Source of the DNA: Baylisascaris procyonis | Taxonomy: Eukaryota; Nematoda; Chromadorea; Rhabditida; Ascarididae | Direction: 5' to 3' | Assembly (NCBI GenBank): GCA_037389465.1 | Contig: JAZARR010000015.1 | Location: 1 to 64,000 of the forward strand | Length of the DNA stretch: 64,000 bases | Shown: positions 1 to 11,754 of the stretch, in pieces | How positions within the stretch are numbered: position 1 is the first letter of the stretch | Layout of the letters: each line of letters begins with the position of its first letter | Program-made: the position numbers and the translations under genes | The notes under the pieces: generated by a model | What the model was told of the DNA's origin: nothing | What the model saw: only the letters and a program-made list of their open reading frames with translations | Databases searched by the model: none

Positions 1-119
1 GTGCAACTGTAATTTGCTGTATTACTATATAATTCATTAAAAAGCAGCATTTTTTAAATTTTTTTTAATTGTGAGGGTAATATTTCGCTAAATATAAATC
101 ATTTATTTCATTATTACAG

Positions 120-2626
120 TGAAATATTCGAAGTAACGACAAAAGCGGATGCAAGTAATATGGCATATGCGTCGAATAAAGAACTTCCGTTCCATACTGA
201 TTTCCCATCGCTCAATGATCCTCCACAGGTGATTATGTTTTTTTCATTGATAAATAAATAATTGATCCTTTGATAGCTGAGAAATAATGAGTCGCACTAT
301 TCTATTCTTTTTTCTCTCAGCGAACAAGCATGTAGGTTGTTTCACGTTACTTTGCAATCTCTATGACTAATTAAGCATCTCTCCATTACCTTCTTTATTA
401 AGCGTCAAAAGGTGGGAAGCTTTCTACCTGAGGAAGTCACCAATGGCCATTCTCGTTGCAAACGTTTCTGCACCATAACAAGACTTTATTTTATTGATAA
501 TTTTTATAAGTAGGATATCGGGTAACGATCGGTCTTAAACAATCTGTGTGGTCTTTCAGCTACAAATGTTGCATATGCTACAACGCGCCGATGAAGGTGG
601 ACTCAATCTGTTTGTTGATGGATTTCATGTCGCCGAACAGGTAGCAGGTTTCATGTCATTATGCTGTTCCATAACTTTCTTTGTTATCACAACTTGCCGT
701 AGGCAACACTCCTGTCAATGAAGTTGTCGTTCGTATAGTCATTTACAAGCTAATCAGAGCTCATAGCATGTGTTAAACTTAAAAAGGAATGTGTTACGAT
801 AACACATTACACTGTTAGGCATAACACATACTAAAAGTTTTCGTATAGACAAAGCTGCCATTAAAGATAGCATTATCTTCATTTTAGGTGCTCTATTTAT
901 AGAAAGGATCTTTATTTAGAGTCGGTTATAGTGACTTTCATTCAGATTCTACTAAATCGACCGTATTACCGTTTACACAAAATTAACTCAACCCACCACC
1001 ACATAATTAAGAGTTTCAAAAGTAATTTTGCCTTTGAAAAACCTTTTCTCTTTTAAAAAGCTGATTACCTGTCATATTCTAATATAGATTTATTGCATAA
1101 TTCTTTTTTTTTTTTTGATTTTCCCGATAAATCATTCCAAACGATGAATTATTAAATTGAAGTAATATTTTAGTTACGAATGAATCATCGTAAATATTTC
1201 GATCTGTTAACAAGAGTGAAAATGGAATATATCGAACAAGGTTATGATGTTCACGAGGGTATTGATGCTAAACCACATACTTTCAACTATGACATGGCTG
1301 CACAACATCGAGTTATCAGGTCTCTTTTTTATCTTTGAACGAGGATTATCACATCTTCTTTATCTTTAATTGTTCAGCAGAAATATGAAACAATTCAATT
1401 GAACGTTTATATTTGGCGTATTTATTCATCAGAGGTGTCTATAGTGTAGTCCTCTAAATTATAGTGCCAGGATGTTATAAGAGAGAGCTGGAGGAGGCGA
1501 GAAGAGGGAGACATGAGGGAAAAGAAAGAAAAATTGGTGATGAAAACCCACCAACCTATATAAAGCAGAAGTTAATTTTCAATTAATAGCTTAAATTATC
1601 TAATATATTAATAAAGGACCGATATGGATGGCAATGTGATACGAATTCAATTCGGTAATGCGATGAGGGGTTGGTACTACGAATGTGATGTGGATGAAAT
1701 TCAAGAAGTATATCGAGCAATGAAACTTTTCACTGAATATTGCTATCGACCAGAAAATGTGCTAAAAATACAAATGGAAAATGGTAATTTTTTTTATAAT
1801 TGTACTATTCGAATAGATATTAAACCTTTTTTTAAATATTATTAAAATAATTAAGCTTTTTTTAAAATAATTAAGCTTACTGTTGAAAGTTTGAAAAAAT
1901 TGTTAAGTAATTTTTTTATTATCTAATTTTTTAAATTTTATAAATGATATTTCCCAGTTGGGAGTATTTGTTAACACGTTCATTCATAATCGTTTTTAAA
2001 TGAGTTTTTATTGTTACTAAAAAAATTTTTCAAATAGAAAATCTCCCATAACCTGTAGATCACGGTACCTCGCCCTCCAGTGAGGTACCGTGATCTACAG
2101 ATTAGGTCTCCGATTTTTCTTACTTGCCTATCGATGTTCTGTCTACTAGCGGCGTTAAATTACGTGCAGCATAGGCTCGAAGCCTGATGCTGATAGCTCG
2201 ATCTACCTAGCTTACCTGAACAATAATTCTGTGTAGTAATTATTTAGCACTATGTACGTACTTATTAAATTAAATAGCCGCCAATGTATATGACCTTTCT
2301 TTGATATGGGGAAGATCCTTTTACTTTGCTTCTCTTATGCTGCCCTTATTTTTGGGAAAAACCTTATCGTTGATACTTTTATTCTTCATTTTATACTAGA
2401 ATATAGTAGATCGTTTAAAAATCGTTCTATTAAAACAAATTATTTCACAGGTGATACCGTTTTGTGGGCAAATACTCGACTGTTGCATACAAGAACCGCT
2501 TACCGCTCATCTACGGATAAACCTCGACGTCTGTCGGGTTGTTATTTCTCGTGGGATATCGTCAAGTCTCGAATACGTCATCTTCGAGACAAACTTGATC
2601 ACCCACTTAATCAACCTTGTGTATGA
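120..2626 (+). CDS. BBOX1: gamma-butyrobetaine dioxygenase (BBOX1-like), 3' part, five exons
   Basis: Fe(II)/2-oxoglutarate-dependent enzyme that hydroxylates gamma-butyrobetaine to L-carnitine. Exons read at 120-228, 560-640, 1174-1319, 1617-1783 and 2451-2626, with GT-AG junctions and matching phases; 225 residues plus stop. The iron-binding HxD pair is in [10 protein letters not shown] (His codon 193-195, Asp 199-201). [11 protein letters not shown] and [12 protein letters not shown] follow, and the distal His is in TRLLHTRT (2486-2488), where the human enzyme has WRLLHGRR. The C-terminal [18 protein letters not shown] resembles BBOX1 more than trimethyllysine dioxygenase, its closest paralogue. 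About 160 N-terminal residues (human BBOX1 has 387) must lie left of the window. Family assignment is firm; the choice of BBOX1 over its paralogue is inferred from the C-terminus. Confidence 0.9.
2053..2100. repeat. perfect 19-bp inverted repeat (hairpin) in an intron
   Basis: The arms 2053-2071 (ctgtagatcacggtacctc) and 2082-2100 are exact reverse complements around a 10-nt loop. It lies in the last intron of the dioxygenase gene, about 350 bp before the final exon. No flanking duplication was seen. Confidence 0.9.
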
Positions 2627-4094
2627 CCTACGTAAAATAAATTATTTCATTGAATTATTATCATTAACAGTGATCAAATATAATAAATGCTGGAGTCTGT
2701 TATGTCGCAATCTCAACTTATCCTTCCCTCACTTTACCTCTCTCTTCCTTCAGAATAAACCAAATCAGCTACCGCGGCCGACCCACGAACGCCGAGATTT
2801 ATGTCCGTTTTAATATTGCGTGTATTTAATGCCTTCAAATTTGAGAGCCATTAAAAAACCTGTATAGACAAACATTGACATCCCACTTTACTGTTATCAC
2901 CTTTGTCCCCAATTTCATTTAAAGTGCTAAAATAAAAACCTTGTAAATGTAAAATAAATGGTACTGGTAGAGTTCATCGAATTGTAGCTCTCTGTGAGGC
3001 TCAAAACTTTATATAACGCTTTCCGTTCATTGCTGATATCATGATGGTTCCCAAATGAAAGTGAAATTACTATCTGAAGTATCTGAAGTCCCTCTCCATA
3101 CCGACATCACACCCCACCTAGATATAATAGCAGATCTCATATATCCTACATATATCATTGCTAAACTCCTTATATTTTCCATGCCGTCTGTGCTCGAGAT
3201 ATGGAATGTCAACGTTGTTCACATCTCACTTATATGAATCTTGAGATAAAAATGCCGAACAAGGTGATAAGGTCTCAAATATTTATTCCACATAAATACA
3301 TTAAAAGACAGCTAAATATCACTACACAACAAACAAACATCATTCAGAATATTAGCTTAGCAACTTTTACATCACTTGCATATTAGTATTGCTCAGGTGA
3401 TACATTCAAATGTAAAGTTCCGGAAAAGAAAAAAGGGTTCTGATCCAAATGCGCTAAACATGATTTAGTGGCCGCAGTCTCGATAAGAAACGGTAGTGCC
3501 ATCAAGTATTACCCAAATTCCATTTTCACCAAGCTGCCCTATATCACCACAATGTAAAGAACTACAACCAAAAGCAACAAAACGAAAAAGAAACAATGGA
3601 GGATCAATGCCGGTATATATAATGAACATAAAAAAAGCTATATAAAAGCTATGATCCGATAATCGCCCAATGAAATCAATAACGAGAAAAATAAATGACT
3701 AACAATCACTTAGTAAGCTTATGGAATAACTGCACATATAGATGAATGGGAATAGAATGGAAAGCTGCTAGGCAAGTCCCATCATTATACTCTTTGACCC
3801 GATTTCAACGACATTCCCACTATGATAGTAAAAATCACCAATAAAGCATTAAACAAAGAAAAACATCTAGAAAGGCTAAAAAGAGTTGAAGTAAAATGCA
3901 ACCGCATTCCGATGAACGACACTATCAAGCGGATCATTCTTTGTTCAGCTCCCCTTCCTCCATCCTACCTTCCCATAGTTTACCATACCTGTCGGATTTG
4001 GGGAGTGGTTATCCAATCCGACATTTCACAACATCTGCAGTCACATCACGGCGTTTGCATGAATGCAACAGAATAATGCTTTATACTAAAAGCT
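2627..4094. other. intergenic region between convergent genes
   Basis: The dioxygenase (+) and the phosphatase (-) converge here. Short open frames occur on both strands without codon or motif support. The one stretch that reads like coding sequence is on the minus strand at 3465-3611 and is listed separately. No RNA gene or mobile element was recognised. Confidence 0.6.
3465..3611 (-). pseudogene. possible exon or remnant of an AMP-binding (adenylate-forming) enzyme
   Basis: A minus-strand reading ends with a stop at 3465-3467. It contains SLHCGDIGQLGENGIWVILDG, which resembles the conserved TGDIGxxxxDGxxxIxDR segment of acyl-CoA synthetases and related adenylating enzymes. The usual Thr is Cys and the closing Arg is Gly-Thr, followed about ten residues later by a stop. 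No other exon of such an enzyme was found, so this may be a decayed fragment, a last exon, or chance. The match is short and rests on pattern memory only. Confidence 0.2.
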
Positions 4095-7000
4095 TCACAC
4101 ATGTGCATCATTAAGGACGACGATGATGATGGAAACGTTATCCCCACATCCCCTTCTCACCGATTCGGCTGCAAGCTCACCTGCTGTCCGCTCCCATACC
4201 GAATAACGCGAGTCTATCAATGTCTCTTCTTCCGATGTCTTCTCTGCCTAAAATGTTCCTATTTTAATAGAAAATGTTCATATTCATCGAGGAACCACTC
4301 CATTCCTTTGTAATGTACCGATGACCAGATTATGTTTCTTTGAATGCAACATCTCCCCCACTTTTGCTACCAGCACAGATCTAGCAAAGATCGCACGGGG
4401 GGGGGGAAGGAGGGAGAGAAGCTCTCGCCCAGGACCTCCTTCGTGTTTTTCAAAAATGTCGAACTTTCCATGAAATTATGGTAGTAGCCAAACCTAGAAA
4501 TAGGCAATTCAGGAAATCCGCAAGAAAAAGAAAATCTGCGTCTGTTTTTTCCCACCAAAATTACTGCATTTGACAAAAGGAATAAGGTTCATGCCAAGCT
4601 CAAGAAACATACCTTGACAGTCTCTTTCGTCTTTTCAAGAACATATTCAACGGCTTCTTGATTGCTAAACGTTTTCCATAATCCATCGCAAGCAATAAGA
4701 ATAAACCTCAAAAGCAATAAGTTAAAGAACCATTTATAAACTGCATTACTTTACCTGATTATTTAGGTAATCTTGTCCCAAAATTGCTTCAAATAATATT
4801 TGCATATGCATCACAACAATGCTATTTTACATTCGCAACTAATCGATAAACATGAGACAATTGCTCTTGCAAAATTTTATCAAAACCCATCAAACAATTA
4901 CGAGATCCACCGACTTGTAAAACATCCAAAATATGCTATTTTATCGGGAGCAAGTTGAACGGCGAAAATAAGCTCACTTCAAATCAATCTCAGATACAAA
5001 CATTTACCTATCCTCAGGGGTTATGGAAAATTTCTTGACATCCGGAATACACGTCACTCCGTGCGCCTTAAATTGACCATCGCCAATCGACCTTGATACC
5101 TCGAGAACGCCCATTATCCTACCATCCCTGAATTTCAATTAACATCCTTCATAAATACCTGTTCACAGCCAAAAAATCATATTCAATCCAACAACTTAGA
5201 AAGAAGGAACAAATGAAATCCTTCAACGGATAGCATTCTAAAAGGTATGGGGTACCGTATATATGTCTGTAACGAAATTGAATTCATATCGGTACTTCCA
5301 GCCAAAGATTCACTGACGCTATGTTGAAGAAGTATATGGTCAAATCAGTACATCAGGCAAACAACCTGGATTAAATAACCGACTGACACAGGACTAACCA
5401 AGGTACCGAACGTAACTGCTCTTGTTGTCCGGAACATCCATTTTTACGACAGTCGGGTGTCAACACACCTCCTCCCTTCTCAGCGGAAGGCTAATGATTA
5501 TAACCAAACGTCTACAGTTCTCGCGGATAAATCATAATCGTTAAAAAACTTGTCGACTAGCGTAGATGATAACTACACCAACTTGCGTACAGTGAACGGT
5601 GACAAAAAAGAATATTGCAGTATAGAAAAGCTAAGACTAGACACACAATAATTTGCTTCAAACACTGATAGTTCACTGATTTTCTAAACAGGACCACACC
5701 CAGAGCTTCAAATTTAATAAAGAATACTGCGGAATCCTGAAAAGAGACTACTTACCTAACAGTACCGCCAGCCTTTTGAATCCGCATACGCTCGTCGAAC
5801 TGCAGAGGTGAATGGTCAACCGTCAACTGCAGTGCGACTACAGTATCAGAGCTCTTCTTCCTGCACACCACTGCCTGAAGCAATATCTCCAGTGTCAACT
5901 TTATGCTATCACCAACGCAAATAACAACAGCTATTGTGCACGCATCTGTCTGCTTATATGTTGGCCGTCCATGAGGTAGATGCGGATCCTTAAGCAAACT
6001 CATTTGCATATTTCGCTGCAATTCGCCAGGTCGACGGCTTATCGGCAAATATCAAATATGCACTCAAATACAACCAAATCTAATCTAATATCTGCGTTTA
6101 CCCAACCCCTTCTCCTCTTTACCAATGCCGCAAAGATATTCAACAATAACAAATCTAAGCTCTTGAGGTCTTACACAGCAATGCACCAACTTTATGAAAA
6201 TTTTATTTGAACTGAATTCGCAGATCAGGTACTAGCCCTCTAATTCCATTTAATTTGTAATACCCCTCCTCTCACTTAGTCGATCAAAAGTTTCATTTTC
6301 TTCGGCAAACAAAATGCTCAATGGCGGAATTTCGTCTCACCCCAAAAATAACGAACAACGAATATAAAAATTACAAGCGTAATATCACTTGCCCTTGAGT
6401 CGCCAATATTAGCACAGTAGACAGTGGAGTTGAGAAGGAAAATAGTGGTCGCCGTTGTACCATCTTTCCATGTAGGTCTCCTGCAACGAAAATAAACACA
6501 TCGTAAGTGAACAAATATGAGCGTAAAACTCACACTTTGCGTGCCTGTGCCAAAAACTGTTCATCCACCTGGCGGTATCCATCCACAAAGCTCTTCTTCA
6601 GCCCACTTTCCAATTCGGCAACCGTTTTACCTGTAGCATAAATATACTTTCACAATTAAACAGCTTATATTAGCATTTCTTTTTATTCAAATTTTTCTCA
6701 CTCTATGAAGTGGCACAAAAATCAGATTGCCGATCGTTAGGCGCAGAACTTTACGGTTAGAATATGCGGAAAAAGACAGGTGTTAATAAATACAAATATA
6801 AATAACACAGCAAACTTTGCAACAATATACAATAACGGCAACTTTTCATATCATTTTAAGCACTGCAAAAAAATATCAAGCAAATAGCCCCCTCTCCTCC
6901 CTTCCCCTTCCACACAATTGTAGTGCTATCACCTTCGGAAAAGTTTGCAGTAAAAAAAGAGATCATTTTACTATAAACATACACGAGGAGAACTTAGTTT

Positions 7001-8517
7001 TGAGCACTGATGGTAAACGTTCAGCAGCGAATTGTGCAGCCCTTCTACCAGCGTGACCATCAAAAATTGCGTAGAATGCACTTGCCTTACTGCAAATCAC
7101 CAAAAAAATTACTACCAGTACCTTCTTTTACCATTAAACAATTTTACTACATTCTTTACAACGATCTTATATTGAAAACTGTTTTACATTTTTTTAAATA
7201 CTATTTGCACAAAAACGCGAACTTTGCAGAAATTAAAGCAGTTAGGTATATCCTATCGTGCGGGATTACGACTTTATTGACTTTCGAATGTTTGAATTTT
7301 GTTTGGCACTCCTCTTCCGTTGTTAGAACTCGAGTTATTCGTGAGAATCCAGCAGCCAGAATCCATCCGAGAGGTCGTTGTCAGCACAGCATTTTCCATC
7401 GCCTCACTGACACAAGGATCATATCAAATAACTAAACTGGACCATACAAAATCATATCCACTAGTGGAAATTTCTAAGAGTGCTGGCGATATCCGATTAT
7501 AAAATACTTCTATAGTTAATGGTTTTAATAATAATGAAATAAAAAAGAAATAGAATTTACATATCAACAACGGTGGATAGTTCGAAGTGATCGTCAAGTA
7601 CATGTGCATCTTGCATCTCTTCACGTTCACCTTTTCGCCATCCACATACACTCAGCACGTTCACCCCGTCTGAACAGTTGAAACTAATATTTGTGCTTTG
7701 CGTACAACAATAAAAATAACGATAACTAAAACTATTACTTCGCGATGCGGGTATATAAGTGATTCGTTAGATTCCACTACTACTATAAGGAATCGTTGTG
7801 CTTTACTGATTTCGAAGAGAGACACATTGCGTGTTTTATTGATTTCGAAGACGAGCAAACTGTCTGTTTTCCACAATTCGACCAAATATTTCATTTCTAT
7901 AAACATGGAATTTATAGCACTGTCATGTGGTGTATTTGTATTTGTAATTTGATAAGCAACAATGCAAATCCACACGAATCTTATATTGCAATTTCTTAGC
8001 GAAGATGTGATAAAAGAAACTCGAAAAAAGAAGAAATCTGGTAACGAATTGGAAAATCACATGGACATCTGAATAATGACCAGCGATTAGCCATTAGTTG
8101 TAGCATCACATCTTGAGCCTGTTATGCCAAATATGCAGCATTTATAAGTTGTGTGGTCATCACAATCGAAACTTTATTGGCCGCCGAAATAGACTGTTAC
8201 TTTATTTGTTACTTTTATTATTATTATCACTACTATATTGCTAGTAGTTTCATTAAAAATATTACAGCGTATATAAATGAAACGAAACGCGCCTTCTGAA
8301 AGAATGAGGCAATCGTCCACCTACCGACACCGTCATTCGTCCGCTTTGCCAACGACATATCGTTTTGTTCCTCTTTAGCCTTTTTGTTGGTGGGCCCATC
8401 GTTATCCACATTTTGTTCTTCCTTTTTTCGATTCTCCTCTGATCGTGAAGATTCCGCTTCCAGATCGTCGTATAGAGAGAACGAATTTAACATTGCAACT
8501 CTTCTTTTAGATGCCAT
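4095..8517 (-). CDS. ILKAP: PP2C-family Ser/Thr phosphatase, ILKAP-like, nine exons
   Basis: Metal-dependent protein phosphatase of the integrin-linked-kinase-associated phosphatase group. Exons in transcript order: 8517-8325, 7669-7561, 7089-6983, 6630-6534, 6480-6393, 5874-5756, 5127-5008, 4706-4613 and 4247-4095. All phases agree, giving 359 residues (human ILKAP 392). The first Met opens a charged, lysine-rich N-terminus. PP2C motifs follow in order: WRKGEREEMQDAH, AIFDGHAGRRAA, PTWKDGTTAT with YCANIGDSRA, ERMRIQKAGGTVR (nearly identical to human ILKAP), GVLEVSRSIGDG, IACDGLW, and RRGCGDNVS close to the C-terminus. The metal-binding Asp residues in FDGH, CDG and GDN are present, so it should be active. 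The intron after exon 5 appears to start with GC (6392-6391). The family call is strong; exon 1 joins by phase alone. Confidence 0.9.
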
Positions 8518-8985
8518 CTGCGCTCATTTAGCATCACAGAATATGCAGTGATCGCGATAATATATTCAGATAAAAATAGCGACCGAATTGCAGCATACGT
8601 GGTCCAAAATGGAACATAATGACTTAATCAGGGGGGAGGGGGCATGAACCTCATGAATCCTTTTGACCTTCTCTGAGTCATAAGCTTTGATTCTAACAAC
8701 CGTGGTTTCTTCACAAAAGCGATGGGAAGGGGATTCCAAGAATAGAAGGGATATTCCCCGCTCTACAAGTTTAGAAACTGCTTCCCATCGATATCGTCAT
8801 TGCACCAACTCTTTTAACTTTTAAGTTGCTATAGAGCTATTTCAATCTACACATTATTACTGCTCTCACCTATTGGATATTTGCTTACCTGAATTGCACC
8901 TGTTTACCTGGATTAGCGAAATGCTTTACTTTTATTTCTTATTCATGCCCGCATATTTTTTGTGTTTTCCCACTTCGTGATGTTT

Positions 8986-9008
8986 AAATAAAATAAAATA
9001 AAATAAAA
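8986..9008. repeat. short (AAAAT)n simple repeat
   Basis: About four consecutive AAATA/AAAAT units in an AT-rich intergenic stretch. Confidence 0.8.
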
Positions 9009-9476
9009 AAGTGATCAGAACTTTCGAAAGTCTATTGATATCGAAGTTTAAAAGTGATCCAACAGTTTCCACAAAATTATTCTAGCCCTTTATAGGATGC
9101 TTTCATTGCTTATGGTGGGGATGAAGGTTTGTCCACCCTCGGTTCTCATCTCGGATCAGCTCTTTAAATTCGTTCTATAACCTATGTAAACATTAGGGTG
9201 TTTACTACACTATTACACAACAATATGCAAATTTGGAACGCCGATGTTGTTAGCTACAATGCGGGGCTTTAGCCACACTATCATGCCCGGTTGGTATTAC
9301 CACCGTACTCACATCTATCGGTTTATACTTCCGATGGATATCTGTCGGTCGATCAGTCTCAGGTGTAAACCTATCGGCTGATCAATGTGACGGACACCCA
9401 TCAGCTGATCGATCCGTTGCTACCTCGATAGTGCATCAACCGAAAGCTAGATGCCCCCAGGTTCAGCCTAATTAAC

Positions 9477-9690
9477 GCGATGTTGTCGCAAACTGAAGAA
9501 AAAGCAAACGCTGCTCCAACAGTATCTTGCAAGGTGTGAGGTAAAGCTCGAGCTTGTAGCTCGAGCTCGAGTATGTAGCTGGAGCTCCGAAGTGTACTTA
9601 TTGAAGAACGATACCGTAAGTCAGAAAATCTTCGTGAGAACAGTTGAAACGATTGCAACGCTATTCTCAATAACACCATTGAGATAAGTC
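9477..9690 (+). CDS. weak candidate coding stretch, charged, possibly helical
   Basis: From just after a stop at 9471-9473, one plus-strand frame stays open for about 70 codons and begins CRKLKKKQTLLQQYLARCE. An alternative two-exon reading would join MLSQTEEKANAAPTVSCK to LELRSVLIEERYRKSENL through a GTGTGA donor and a TATGTAG acceptor. Either would give a short, charged, helix-prone peptide. Nothing identifies a family, no clear start or partner exon is visible, and the opposite strand is also open. It could be a 5' exon of the gene beyond the tandem array, or nothing. Confidence 0.15.
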
Positions 9691-9804
9691 TTTGCCAATA
9701 AAAAAGTCTTTTTTTTGGCATTAAAGAAAGCATTAAACACGCGTTCGATAGAATAGATGTAAAAACATATATATACAAATATAAATACAAGTATGAGCGT
9801 GAAC

Positions 9805-9880
9805 GAATAAATAAATAAAGAAGTAAATAGATGAATAAATAAGTGAATAAATAAATAATTAAGTAAATAAATAAATAAAG
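9805..9880. repeat. imperfect (AAAT)n tetranucleotide repeat
   Basis: About 75 bp of AAAT/AATA units with interruptions. Read on the minus strand, it accounts for the Leu/Ile/Tyr-rich apparent protein frame in this area. Confidence 0.9.
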
Positions 9881-11419
9881 CGTATGTTTAAAGTGATACA
9901 CATTTATATATGATAATGATATAAAATATCATACGAACTGAGCACAACGATACCATGTATTTCACATCCATTTCCACAGCTTGATACTAGTGCTTATTGC
10001 TCATTGGTATTAAGCATAGCATGTCACCAGTGCCGATTTTAGAAATTTGAACGGCCGTTAGTTCTGAGCGGCTGTCAGAACTCCGTATGGCACGATCTCC
10101 AATCCTTTATGCACCTTCATTGATTTCTTAAAAATATACTGTTCTCTTATCATCACTGATAATCACTCAAATGCAGGGCACACCTTTCAAAGTCTCCACC
10201 CCTCTAATATTGACAGCTTGTCGCTACACCCTTACATACTAATAACAAACAATTATGCAAATGGGTTGAAGAGAAGTAAAGCAAGATTGTTTAAATATGC
10301 ATCAAAACTTGCAACGAAATCATCTGTCGAGCTGCAGACCGAACTGTTTCATTCGTGAACGTGCATGAAGAGTGCATTTTGTGACATGTATCAAAAACTG
10401 GCGCGTAATCCTGCGAGGTAGATGAGGTGAGACCTCCTTGCTGAATTTTCTTTATTAGAACCGTTATGTTTTTGCATAAAAGTCAAGCAGTTTATGTTGT
10501 ATTGCATAACTATTGGGATATCATCGTAATACTGCCTGAACACTTGGTCACAGGTACAGATGTATTCATTGGGAATATCCTTACAAAACTATTTCAACAA
10601 TATTTTGAGTCTGATTATCGATGCCACATTTAATCATTGGCTTTAAACTTATCATGTATGATCACTAAAATATACTTGATCAGGTAGTTGCCGTAATTTT
10701 CGATTCAATTGAAGACTGTCATATTCAGGTGATAAAATTTGATCTGATGATCCTGTATGGACCTAACTTCTTACCTTCTGTTTTATTGTGATTGCCTGGT
10801 TGCATTACATTTGCTGCACACCTGTTCGTTTTTTCCTCATATTCAATGGTATTTTATTTCCTTTTATTCTAAAACTATTCAAGTTTTTTTTCATAATGTT
10901 CTTATTTATTTACTTTCTTTCACTATTTTTTTTCACTCAGTAAATTATTGATTATTATACATACCTAGCAATGGCGTTGACCTTAATTAAAAGGCGGAGG
11001 TAAACTTAATAAAAAATAAGTTTTCGACGATAATAAAATGGTAAATCGTTTCGAATGAATTCCCGTCTATATGGAAATTTTAAGCTTAAATTTCTTTAAA
11101 TAATCTAGATCTATTTTGATGATATTTGATTATCATCCCTTTGGCTTGTTGTTTTCCTTTTCGCTTGATCGAGCTGTCAGTGCTCCCATTTTTTTGATAA
11201 ACTAAAAAATTCCAGTTCTTTATGCGATGGTACCTAGTGATCATAATGATTGGCTAATTAAAAAAAAAAAAAACATTCCAAACACGACCTATCCCATGGT
11301 CAATTCTCAGCATCAAACGGCTTTCTGCAGTGAATATTGAAAGAGTTTTTTCGCTCAGTGAAAAAATCTTTGAAGGCAATCCTGTTTCACTTATCTCGTA
11401 ATGTTACATGGCACTCTTG

Positions 11420-11600
11420 CATAGAACGATGCCATCACGGTTGCGAACGGCCAACGGGCCTCAGTTCGTGTCCATCATTGCGTACACATCACTACCGTAC
11501 TCTGCAGTCTCCAGGCGAATATCACACAAACGCCAACAACTGTAATAGAAACATGCAACTTTTTTACACCTACTCAACTGGGAATGTCAAATTATGGATC
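11420..11600. mobile_element. fold-back repeat family, copy A (one arm, diverged)
   Basis: It shares the ordered words ggttgcgaacgg, cattgcgtac, accgtactctgca, tagaaacatgcaa and gaatgtcaaattatg with the repeats at 35.4, 41.1 and 44.1 kb. Read in the same frame, copies A and B both give HHYRTL, which reflects DNA homology rather than a gene. It lies about 150 bp before the first monomer of the large tandem array. Only one arm is recognisable. Confidence 0.6.
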
Positions 11601-11754
11601 CAGAGAGGAACAGATACGTATGACTTGTGGACACACTTGAGAGTCAGCAGAGGACCCCATATAAAAATGCGCGTATTGTTTGCAACGAATTTAGTGAGGT
11701 CATAGGACGTTTGCCACGCTTGTTCCGAAATATATTCCTGCTACGAAATATATT

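Larger units (their letters stand above)
8518..11398. other. intergenic region, mostly non-coding
   Basis: AT-rich sequence with simple repeats. The only coding-like stretch is at 9477-9690, listed separately. A minus-strand open frame at 9401-9901 is largely a translation of the TTTA-type simple repeat. A short open stretch near 10,300-10,390 has no support. No RNA gene was seen. Confidence 0.5.

Noticed and set aside
9401..9901. 166-codon minus-strand frame, Leu/Ile/Tyr-rich.
   Set aside because: About half is the translation of the AAAT simple repeat; the hydrophobic look is a composition effect.
11337..11705. 122-codon frame, with a similar frame at 35361-35786 sharing HHYRTL.
   Set aside because: The similarity is at DNA level and follows the fold-back repeat family; other copies have stops or different frames, so it is not evidence of a protein.
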